A stretch of 7,123 nt of DNA from Flavobacterium sp. (GTDB taxonomy: Bacteria > Bacteroidota > Bacteroidia > Flavobacteriales > Flavobacteriaceae): NCBI GenBank assembly GCA_027483785.1, contig JAIXTU010000362.1:1-7123 (forward strand), read 5' to 3'. Positions 1 to 6,023 of this stretch are shown piece by piece. Position 1 is the first letter of the stretch; the number at the start of each line of letters is the position of its first letter. Position numbers and translations under genes: made by a program. Below the pieces are notes generated by a model. That model did no database searches and was not told where the DNA came from. It was given only the letters and a program-made list of their open reading frames with translations.

Positions 1-57
1 CCAAAACAGCATATCCTCGTACCACTTCAGGTAAACATCCTTAGTTATTTCTTTCAT
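1..57 (-). CDS. pdhA: Pyruvate dehydrogenase E1 component alpha subunit, N-terminal fragment
   Basis: Only the first 19 codons are inside the window; the gene runs off the left edge on the minus strand. The ATG complement is at 55-57. The translation begins MKEITKDVYLKWYEDM and continues with LFW, which I recognise as the N-terminus of Bacteroidota PdhA (E1 alpha with a thiamine-diphosphate fold, part of the complex that converts pyruvate to acetyl-CoA). The start is supported by a run of six A residues directly upstream on the minus strand (58-63), an A-rich leader usual in this phylum, where Shine-Dalgarno sequences are rare. A candidate promoter lies about 100 bases upstream. The call rests on a short peptide recalled from memory plus the usual position of pdhA after cdd in flavobacteria; no catalytic or cofactor residue is visible here. 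Confidence 0.78.
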   Translation of the reverse strand, partial: MKEITKDVYLKWYEDMLFW

Positions 58-155
58 TTTTTTAAACGATTGTGATTGCTTGACAAATAAAAAACAGTTC
101 TCAAGCGCAAAATAGTTTCCTCACAGCTAGCTTTGCCGGTTTAAACTGTCGGCTG

Positions 156-163
156 CAAAAATA
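156..163 (-). promoter_or_regulatory. Candidate -7 box for pdhA
   Basis: On the minus strand the bases read TATTTTTG, an exact match to the Bacteroidota -7 element TAnnTTTG. The expected -33 TTG is missing; the matching place (about 183-187) holds only a T-rich stretch. It lies in the 153-bp gap between cdd and pdhA and would give a leader of roughly 90 bases. Exact -7 matches arise by chance in AT-rich DNA, so this is tentative. Confidence 0.35.
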
Positions 164-181
164 AACAATCATTCCGACGAG

Positions 182-198
182 AAAAATGTAAACATTTT
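182..198 (-). terminator. Weak AU-rich hairpin after cdd
   Basis: About 12 bases past the cdd stop the minus strand reads AAAATG-TTTA-CATTTTT: a 6-bp stem with a 4-base loop, and a short T-run formed by the end of the 3' arm. The stem has a single G-C pair, so it is weak. It could slow or end transcription leaving cdd. Equally it may be a chance product of AT-rich sequence. Confidence 0.3.
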
Positions 199-210
199 AT
201 TTTTAACGAA

Positions 211-693
211 TCAGAGGAAGTTTTTATCAAAAGTGAACGGCAAGAGATCTTTTATCGAGTCGGATTTGAAAATAGCGCCTTCCGCACCCATAAAAAAGAG
301 CTCAATATTATTGTTTGCGAGCATTTCATATTCTGCGAGCGACTGCCGGCAGGCACCACAGGGCGGTATAGGATGCAGATTATCTTTATTTTCGTTACAG
401 GCGGTCACAGCAACTGTTTTTACTGCCACACCTGGATATTTTGCACCGGCATAAAAAACGGCCACTCGCTCGGCACAGAGTCCGCTGGGATAAGCTGCAT
501 TTTCTTGGTTAGAACCCGTAACAACCGCTCCGTTTTCGAGTAAAATAGCAGCACCCACTCGAAATTTTGAATAGGGCGCATAGGCCTGATCGCGAGCAAT
601 AATAGCTTCTTGCATCAAAGACGCTACGTTGGCTGGCAATTCAGACAGGTTTTCATAAGTTGTGAACTCAAGATGTACGCTTTGTTTTTTCAT
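211..693 (-). CDS. cdd: Cytidine deaminase
   Basis: Deaminates cytidine and deoxycytidine to uridine and deoxyuridine in the cytosolic pyrimidine salvage pathway. The 160-residue product carries the full zinc-dependent site of the small tetrameric class: PSGLCAERVA with zinc ligand Cys73 and proton-shuttle Glu75, and PPCGACRQ with zinc ligands Cys112 and Cys115. FRVGAA (44-49) and the substrate-binding GSNQEN (60-65) come before them in the normal order. It is longer than the roughly 130-residue Bacillus-type enzyme because of about 20 extra N-terminal residues, which I recall as usual in Bacteroidota. I chose the ATG at 691-693; the frame is open to a TTG at 726, but that codon lies inside the terminator hairpin and adds a non-conserved stretch. 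The gene is 74 bases downstream of porV in the same direction, separated from it by a strong hairpin, so it probably is not simply part of the porUV unit. Confidence 0.96.
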   Translation of the reverse strand: MKKQSVHLEFTTYENLSELPANVASLMQEAIIARDQAYAPYSKFRVGAAILLENGAVVTGSNQENAAYPSGLCAERVAVFYAGAKYPGVAVKTVAVTACNENKDNLHPIPPCGACRQSLAEYEMLANNNIELFFMGAEGAIFKSDSIKDLLPFTFDKNFL

Positions 694-704
694 AAAGTTC
701 GGAG

Positions 705-746
705 GAAAAAAAATCCAAATTCTCAATTTTTGAAAATTTGGATTTT
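705..746 (-). terminator. Intrinsic terminator after porV
   Basis: Bases 710-721 are perfectly complementary to 735-746, giving a 12-bp stem (AAAATCCAAATT on the plus strand). After one mismatch the inner arms 723-726 and 730-733 pair again as TCAA/TTGA around a 3-base loop. Read on the minus strand, the stem runs into a continuous tract of eight T at 713-706, the form of a Rho-independent terminator. There is no T-tract on the other side, so it acts in the porV direction only. It begins 22 bases after the porV stop and its T-tract ends 13 bases before the cdd ATG, so it sits almost against the cdd start. The stem is AT-rich, with two adjacent G-C pairs, which fits this genome. Confidence 0.75.
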
Positions 747-767
747 GTTGATATTATTACTGTTCTT

Positions 768-1940
768 CTAATATTCGTCGTATTGATCACCAAAGTTAAA
801 CGTGAGTGAAAATCGCAAGGTGTTTTCTAATGGATTTCGCACGCGACTCGCCGAAAACAGGTACGAAACATCTATTTTCACAATGTTGTATTTGAAACCC
901 GCGCCAAGAGAAAAGAATTTTCTTGCTCCTTTGGTTTCGTTTTCATTAAAATATCCGAGTCGCATCGCAAAACTATCTTGATACAAGTACTCGGCGGCAG
1001 CTGAATAGGTAAATTCGCGCAATTCTTCGGCGAAGCCATCAGGTGCGTCGTTAAAAGATTTAAAAATACCTTCAACCCAACCTACTCTGCGATATTCTTC
1101 GTTATTAAGTTGACGTTCTTCATTACTGATTTCACCATCGCCGTCTAAATCCTTAGGAATTTGTGGAGTTGGCACCAAAAGCTTTGTTAATTCTAAACTT
1201 ACTCCTACTTTATTGTAATCGTCGAAAATGAAATCGAATCCACCTCCAAGACGTAGGTTTGAAGGTAAAAAATTTGTGCTGATATTATCCGAATCATAAC
1301 TAATTTTTGGCCCCAGATTTTGAAAATTAAATCCGGCGCGCCATCTTCCATTGAAGTCGCTATATGCTTGTTCTTCAGATTGATAGTAACCAGCCACATC
1401 TACTGCAAATGAAGAAGCAGGTGATGCGTCGCCAGTTGCATCTTGAATACGTAACATCGAACGTATATAGCGCCCAGCTACCGACATAGAAAATCTTTCG
1501 CTAAGTTTCAAGGCATAAGATCCGTCAACTGCCAATTCGTTGGGAGTAACAACTCTTCCTGGATCATCGAAAGTTTCTTGTAGTACAATATCACCAAGTC
1601 CGAAATAGCGAAGCGAAGCTGCAAAGGCAGAACGTTCTCCAATTCGGTTGTAGTAAGTAACTTGGCTTAGTGCAATATCATTCACTAAATCTGTTAAATA
1701 CGGCGTATAACTAGCTGAGAAACCTTGTTTATCGATAATAAACGCATACTTCGCTGGGTTGTATTGCTGGGAAAAAGCATCGGGAGAAGTTGCCACACCT
1801 TGATCGGCTAAACCTGCTGAACGCGCATCGGCAGCGACAAGTAAAAAGGGAACTCCGGTCGTTATCACTCGGTTGTCGTCTTGTGCAAATCCCTTAAACA
1901 TTGCCAACAAACCAAGTAGCAATACTGATTTTCTTTTCAT
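768..1940 (-). CDS. porV: Type IX secretion system outer-membrane channel/shuttle protein PorV
   Basis: PorV (also LptO) is an outer-membrane beta-barrel of the FadL-like group. From work on Porphyromonas and Flavobacterium it binds the C-terminal sorting domain of cargo, takes cargo from the SprA translocon and carries it to the PorU attachment complex. The 390-residue product starts with a signal peptide (basic MKRK, a hydrophobic core, likely cleavage after FAQ at residue 20). The family signature follows: PFLLVAADARSAGLADQGVA (31-50), then a conserved Asn-Pro-Ala at 61-63. Further family traits are the LLVPTP segment just before residue 264, GIFKSFNDAPDGFAEELREF (291-310), the strand GAGFKYNIVKIDVSY (346-360) and the last strand RFSLTFNFG. 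Length equals known PorV proteins. The ATG at 1938-1940 fits the signal peptide; the frame stays open upstream into porU, but only by a TTG and a highly charged, non-signal stretch. An EF-hand-like loop lies at 264-275. porV follows porU by 40 bases, has a good promoter of its own, and ends at a strong terminator. Confidence 0.96.
   Translation of the reverse strand: MKRKSVLLLGLLAMFKGFAQDDNRVITTGVPFLLVAADARSAGLADQGVATSPDAFSQQYNPAKYAFIIDKQGFSASYTPYLTDLVNDIALSQVTYYNRIGERSAFAASLRYFGLGDIVLQETFDDPGRVVTPNELAVDGSYALKLSERFSMSVAGRYIRSMLRIQDATGDASPASSFAVDVAGYYQSEEQAYSDFNGRWRAGFNFQNLGPKISYDSDNISTNFLPSNLRLGGGFDFIFDDYNKVGVSLELTKLLVPTPQIPKDLDGDGEISNEERQLNNEEYRRVGWVEGIFKSFNDAPDGFAEELREFTYSAAAEYLYQDSFAMRLGYFNENETKGARKFFSLGAGFKYNIVKIDVSYLFSASRVRNPLENTLRFSLTFNFGDQYDEY
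791..818 (-). promoter_or_regulatory. Candidate promoter inside the 3' end of porV
   Basis: On the minus strand TTG (818-816), a 17-base spacer and TAACTTTG (798-791) match the Bacteroidota -33/-7 pattern; 17 is the short end of the accepted spacing. It lies within the last porV codons, upstream of the porV terminator, so any RNA from it must pass the hairpin to reach cdd. The bases also encode the conserved last barrel strand, so a chance match is quite possible. Confidence 0.25.
1116..1151 (-). other. EF-hand-like calcium loop coded within porV
   Basis: Residues 264-275 of PorV read DLDGDGEISNEE. This fits the 12-residue EF-hand/dockerin calcium loop: Asp at loop positions 1, 3 and 5, Gly at 6, a hydrophobic residue (Ile) at 8, Ser at 9 and the bidentate Glu at 12. 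It follows the LLVPTP segment and comes before a charged stretch leading to the GIFKSF motif, so it probably lies in a loop between barrel strands. Only one loop is seen. Calcium binding is inferred, and I do not know how common the motif is among PorV proteins. Confidence 0.6.
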
Positions 1941-1964
1941 TCTAACGTCTGGAATTATATGAAA

Positions 1965-1994
1965 CAAATATAGTTTTTTTCTAAAGGATAACAA
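1965..1994 (-). promoter_or_regulatory. Promoter of porV, overlapping the 3' end of porU
   Basis: On the minus strand TTG (1994-1992), a 19-base spacer and TATATTTG (1972-1965) match the Bacteroidota consensus exactly (TTG, N19, TAnnTTTG). The -33 element lies in the last codons of porU and the -7 box in the 40-base porU-porV gap. Transcription would start near 1958-1960, giving a short leader of about 20 bases before the porV ATG, with no Shine-Dalgarno sequence. This is the best promoter match in the window by sequence, spacing and place. It would let porV be made independently of porU. Confidence 0.6.
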
Positions 1995-4900
1995 GTTTCT
2001 CAATTTTTTCGGATGTTTTTCCCGTCGCTTTCGAGCGTACGGTAAGTTTATAAATGTACGTTCCCTTTCCGATTTTATCTCCAAAATCGTCGCGCCCGTC
2101 CCAAGTAATACTTCGGCTCAGGAAACCTTCGGTGTTAATTACTTGATTTCTAGTCCATACCACTTTCCCTGTGATGGTCATTACTTGAACTTGAACATCT
2201 AGATCTTCAAAGGGCCTGTTGTGGGTAAACCAAAATTCTGTATAATTTACAAATGGGTTGGGGTAGTTTAGAACATTTTTCAAAGTTAGACTTTCATCTC
2301 CTACAACAACAAACTGAATTTCACCCGACACGGGATTGTTGTATACATCCCAAGCTGTAACCTTAATTGTATGCAATCCGGGTTCTAAATTAGTGAACGG
2401 AAATCGGAGTCGGCCACGAGCATAGTTATTTTCATCGGATTCGTAATAATCGTTCATTATAAATGGCTTGCTTTCATCGTTATCAAGAATCGCAATGATA
2501 TCATGACCAATCCCACTCGCAGTATTAATACCGTTCTCATCTTCAAAAACTGCAAGAAGAAACGGATTCTCATTGGTGATTCCTCCGTTTACAAAAGTTT
2601 CGTCGTTCATGAATAAACGGACCTGCGGAGGCGTGTTATCTACCGGCGGATTTGGATTAATGCCACCTACTCGAATCGCGGTATTTACGCCGGTCTGATC
2701 AATAGCTTGGCCTATTCTTTTCGCATAAAAACTGATTCTACCATTCCCTACAGGAACTCTAATATCGCGCGGCACTATGAATTCAACGTCAAATTTTCCT
2801 ACACTCACAGAAGCATTACCTCGGAAAATAGTTTCCCCTAAATTCATGTAGTCCAAAACGATTAGCTGACCACTGCTGTTGGTAGTTCCGTCGTTAGCCA
2901 AAGTTGATCGCTCGATATCTTTATCGTAAACCGTAATACTTGCATCGCCGTTATAATTGCTCAGTAAAGTGTTTCCAGTTTCATCGCGAATCTCACCAGT
3001 TAGTTTTACTTTAGAAAGCGCCTGAAGATCGACAATTCCGTTTTGAATAGGCGTGTCATTCACTTGCGTTAAAACGATCGTTGGTTTTGGAATAGCTAGT
3101 TCTAGAGCCGGATCTCCGATGTAAAAAACCATCAGCGGATTGCTCGACGAATCGTTCTTCGAATTTCGGAGTGCTTCCGCGATAGAACTTAAATCGTTCG
3201 TTCCATATCCGTACAAGTTTGATGCAATCTCTTCGTTTATCTGCTGCCCGGCATCGATGGTAATCTGGCGTGTGGTAGTGAGCAAAGAAATTGCTCCGCC
3301 GGTTGGATTCCAATACATAAATTCCCCAGCGGTAGGTCGACCTGGATTATCAAAACGAGTGAATTCACATGTTATCGTTACAAACAGCGGATATTTGTAA
3401 CGATTCGTTAGGTTTTGCACATCCGTTTTTTCAAGAATACGCTCATGCGCTAAACCATCTTCTCCGCCGTGTCCGAAATAATTGAAAACGAGAGCACCTT
3501 TACCGAATTCGTTTACAAAATCGGTACGCGCTTTCGGATAACGATCGCCACCTGCAGAACTTTCCTGAATATAGCTATCGGTGTGTATTTTCGTAACATT
3601 AACAAATGGTTTTGCGGCTACAATATCGGCGGCCAATTCATCAATACCGCGTTGCAAGCGCGCTTCTGTGGCGGCATCGACGTCGTCTGAAATGAGAACA
3701 AAGTTGTTTCTCCAACGACCGTAGGATTTAAAATCGTAATACTCGATCACTTTATTTACCATTTCGGCAGCCTGTGCTAGAGAGTTTACGGGCATTCTGC
3801 CGACAGCTACGTCGAGACCTGTCGCAGCAGCGGGATTCATATTCCCTTCGGATTCATCCAATAAAACAAAAAAGTCATCTGAGATAAAAGACGATGAGAG
3901 CGAAAAGGGATCTACGGCATGAAAAATAGGGACGAAATTAGTGTTATTCCGCGTTCGGTTTAGTGGATCGTATGAAGCATCGCCAAAAAGACAGACGTAT
4001 TTGAGTCGGTTTTCCGGTGAAGATGCATTATGATACACGTATCTGATGAAATTTCGGATGGCGCCAATGTCTTGCTTTCCACCACCAAATTCGTTAAATA
4101 TGGGCTCTAATTCTACGACTTTAACATTAAGACCGCTTTGAAGGCGATGAAAATTTGCTAAACGCTCGGCTTCAGAAGCAAAAAGTTTTGGTGTGATTAT
4201 GATGTAGTCGATGTCTGTAAAAGCAGAGGTCGGTGAATTAAAGATGGTTCCTTTTAGATTCTGATTTACCGCTTTGGAAGTAGAAAGCCTTCTCGGAGTG
4301 AGAAAGTTCTGTTCGTCTACGACAAGAAATCGCGGGTTATTGGCAGTTTCAAACTTAAAACTCAACGTATTTTGAGCCGCTGCATTTGAAATTGCTTTGA
4401 CATTGTAAATGTCTGTAATATCCCATATTTGTTCAATCCCTGAGGAATTAGTAATGTTAAACTGTGCAACCGGCTCTGATGTTGGTATATTATCAACCCA
4501 AAATCGGTAGGATGTATTATTGCCTATAAGCCGGGCTTTAGCTCTGACTATAATGTAGTCTAAAAATCCTCTAGATCCTGGAACTCCGTTGTTGTCGAAT
4601 TCGACATCTACAGTCATGGTTTGAGTTGCAGGGGCGGTAAAAGTGCTATTACCTGCAAAACCTTGTATAGTGGTGCTGTTTGCAATTGTAAGAGCGTTTA
4701 AGTTTATTGTTGTTCCCGCAGCTCCGTTTACTAAGAAATTAAACTTAGTGGCTGTAAACGCCGATGCGCATGCAGAAACCGTAATTCGCGCTTCAGTTCC
4801 AGCAACTAATTCGGGCAGTTCGAATTCGAAGGAGCGTTCATTTTCCACGGTAAAGTCTTCGCCAAACCACCTTCTCCCCAAACGAGCTACATTAACCAAA

Positions 4901-5823
4901 TCTTTTTCATGGTATAAGTACGCGTCATAAGTGTCGAAAGTTGTTGTAGCGGCTTGCTCAGGTTCCACGAAAGTGGAAATTCGCTTCCCTTGCCCACTAA
5001 CCGATAGATAGTAATAGGTCTCAGTAGCGTATAAGTTGTTGTGAGTAACATTTTCTAAACTCCAATTGTCCACGCCTTCACCGTAGAACAAAATATAATC
5101 TGCAGCGTCGAACTTACCATCGGACTCACCTGCTACGAAAATCGCATTTTCGGCTAAATCGATGGGATAATCGACATTGTTTCGTAACGGAAGCATCCGT
5201 CCTCCGTTTCCAAAAAGACGAATTTGCCGCGGATCAATTTGATTGACGTTTATGCCCAATTGTTGTAGGAAAGAACGAGAAATCTTGTATAGACCCGATT
5301 TTTCTATGGCAAATTTGTACCAATTTCCTGAAGTTAAAACTGAATTTTGAATACCGCTAAACGAAGCCTGAGCGCGCTCTTGAACTTCCTGTTTCAGACG
5401 TAAATTATAAGAAAATGATTCTAAACGAACAGCTTCGCCGTTGATACGAGCAATCGCATTAACCTTAATTCGCGCTTTTGTTTGATTTCTGCTTTTTGAA
5501 ATAAAGAAAGTCGCATTAAAATCATTGGGCAACTTTACCTGGCCAAGTGTCGACAATTGTATACTGGAAAGCGGAGCGGTAACAACATTTGTTAATTCTA
5601 CATCGTAGCTCTCTGAGCGAATATCCTTTAATATATGTGCATATTCGATTATCTGCTCCTCGGCATCATAAACATAATGTGTGGCATCAAAAGAAAGCGG
5701 ATTGATTAGATTGCCTGTCGCGGCATCGAATTTTGGTTCACTCCAGTTGATAGATATGGAACCAGTTGTTTGTCCAAACAAACGGATAGAAACGACAAGT
5801 AAGAGTACTAGAAATGTGCGCAT
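1981..5823 (-). CDS. porU: Type IX secretion system C25-family sortase PorU
   Basis: PorU is the cell-surface cysteine protease of the T9SS attachment complex. It removes the C-terminal sorting domain of secreted proteins and, in Porphyromonas, joins the new end to A-LPS. The 1280-residue product begins with a signal peptide (MRTFLVLLLVVSIRLFGQ, likely cut after Gln18). A beta-rich N-terminal part includes the gingipain-like SGLYKIS and DPRQIRLFGNGGRMLP segments. The C25 protease domain spans about 538-910, from YIIITPK (540 on), through KYVCLFGDASYD, to FYIGDP at its end. The catalytic pair is intact: His785 in NYFGHGGEDG and Cys819 in FVTITCEFTR, 34 residues apart, almost the spacing in RgpB. 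An Ig-like region from about 1063 (NTPPQVRLF) leads to a type-A sorting-like domain at about 1186-1280 (NYPNPF, then GKGTYIYKL, ending EKLVIL), which PorU is known to keep. The ATG at 5821-5823 gives the signal peptide directly. gldJ is divergent 200 bases upstream; porV follows after 40 bases. Confidence 0.96.
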   Translation of the reverse strand: MRTFLVLLLVVSIRLFGQTTGSISINWSEPKFDAATGNLINPLSFDATHYVYDAEEQIIEYAHILKDIRSESYDVELTNVVTAPLSSIQLSTLGQVKLPNDFNATFFISKSRNQTKARIKVNAIARINGEAVRLESFSYNLRLKQEVQERAQASFSGIQNSVLTSGNWYKFAIEKSGLYKISRSFLQQLGINVNQIDPRQIRLFGNGGRMLPLRNNVDYPIDLAENAIFVAGESDGKFDAADYILFYGEGVDNWSLENVTHNNLYATETYYYLSVSGQGKRISTFVEPEQAATTTFDTYDAYLYHEKDLVNVARLGRRWFGEDFTVENERSFEFELPELVAGTEARITVSACASAFTATKFNFLVNGAAGTTINLNALTIANSTTIQGFAGNSTFTAPATQTMTVDVEFDNNGVPGSRGFLDYIIVRAKARLIGNNTSYRFWVDNIPTSEPVAQFNITNSSGIEQIWDITDIYNVKAISNAAAQNTLSFKFETANNPRFLVVDEQNFLTPRRLSTSKAVNQNLKGTIFNSPTSAFTDIDYIIITPKLFASEAERLANFHRLQSGLNVKVVELEPIFNEFGGGKQDIGAIRNFIRYVYHNASSPENRLKYVCLFGDASYDPLNRTRNNTNFVPIFHAVDPFSLSSSFISDDFFVLLDESEGNMNPAAATGLDVAVGRMPVNSLAQAAEMVNKVIEYYDFKSYGRWRNNFVLISDDVDAATEARLQRGIDELAADIVAAKPFVNVTKIHTDSYIQESSAGGDRYPKARTDFVNEFGKGALVFNYFGHGGEDGLAHERILEKTDVQNLTNRYKYPLFVTITCEFTRFDNPGRPTAGEFMYWNPTGGAISLLTTTRQITIDAGQQINEEIASNLYGYGTNDLSSIAEALRNSKNDSSSNPLMVFYIGDPALELAIPKPTIVLTQVNDTPIQNGIVDLQALSKVKLTGEIRDETGNTLLSNYNGDASITVYDKDIERSTLANDGTTNSSGQLIVLDYMNLGETIFRGNASVSVGKFDVEFIVPRDIRVPVGNGRISFYAKRIGQAIDQTGVNTAIRVGGINPNPPVDNTPPQVRLFMNDETFVNGGITNENPFLLAVFEDENGINTASGIGHDIIAILDNDESKPFIMNDYYESDENNYARGRLRFPFTNLEPGLHTIKVTAWDVYNNPVSGEIQFVVVGDESLTLKNVLNYPNPFVNYTEFWFTHNRPFEDLDVQVQVMTITGKVVWTRNQVINTEGFLSRSITWDGRDDFGDKIGKGTYIYKLTVRSKATGKTSEKIEKLVIL

Positions 5824-5862
5824 CAGTAAGGAAACGTAAACTTTTGGTAAATATTTCGGCGG

Positions 5863-5894
5863 TAAAAATAAATTTAAAATGTAGGGAAAAACAA
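5863..5894 (-). promoter_or_regulatory. Candidate porU promoter
   Basis: On the minus strand TTG (5894-5892), a 21-base spacer and TATTTTTA (5870-5863) match the Bacteroidota pattern at all fixed positions except the last G of TAnnTTTG. Transcription would begin near 5857, leaving a leader of about 35 bases. Another near match, TACATTTT (5883-5876), lacks a suitably spaced TTG. The region is AT-rich, so this is tentative. Confidence 0.3.
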
Positions 5895-5904
5895 TAAATA
5901 GATG

Positions 5905-5936
5905 CTTAAATCGTTCTAAGGTTGTGCAGATTTAAG
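5905..5936. repeat. 8-bp inverted repeat between gldJ and porU
   Basis: CTTAAATC at 5905-5912 is an exact inverted copy of GATTTAAG at 5929-5936, separated by 16 bases, so arm centres are 24 bp apart. It lies about midway in the divergent intergenic region, upstream of both candidate promoters. The 24-bp spacing places the two arms on nearly the same face of the helix, a layout that could suit a dimeric regulator. No T-tract follows, so it is not a terminator. Function is inferred; a chance dyad is possible. Confidence 0.4.
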
Positions 5937-5964
5937 AAAGCACTTGTAATTGTTTAAAAATGTG

Positions 5965-5994
5965 TTGCGATATAAGAGTTAATTGTTATATTGC
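5965..5994 (+). promoter_or_regulatory. Candidate gldJ promoter
   Basis: TTG at 5965-5967, a 19-base spacer and TATATTGC at 5987-5994 resemble the Bacteroidota pattern. The -33 and spacing are ideal, but the -7 box matches TAnnTTTG only in TA and the first two T. Transcription would begin near 6001, leaving a leader of about 23 bases that has no Shine-Dalgarno sequence. No better match lies in the 200 bases upstream of gldJ on this strand. Confidence 0.35.
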
Positions 5995-6023
5995 GCTCCA
6001 AAATTTTATTACCTGCTGAACGT

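Noticed and set aside
125..132. Palindrome AGCTAGCT between cdd and pdhA as an operator
   Set aside because: A lone 8-bp palindrome without flanking symmetry or a link to the candidate -7 box is not enough evidence.
148..178. GTCGG / CCGAC inverted repeat around the candidate pdhA -7 box
   Set aside because: Only five base pairs with a 21-base loop; too weak to call a hairpin or binding site.
694..726. Longer N-terminus for cdd, from the TTG at 726
   Set aside because: The added residues come from the terminator hairpin and its T-tract, are not conserved in the family, and the ATG at 693 gives the usual product.
1941..2084. Longer N-terminus for porV, overlapping porU
   Set aside because: It would start from a TTG and put a highly charged 48-residue stretch before an obvious signal peptide. 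The ATG at 1940 is correct for an outer-membrane protein.
4643..4930. Open frame of 95 codons on the plus strand, antisense to porU (also 3140-3400 and 3469-3690)
   Set aside because: These lie wholly inside a strongly recognised 1280-codon gene on the other strand, match no family I know, and have no promoter or leader of their own.
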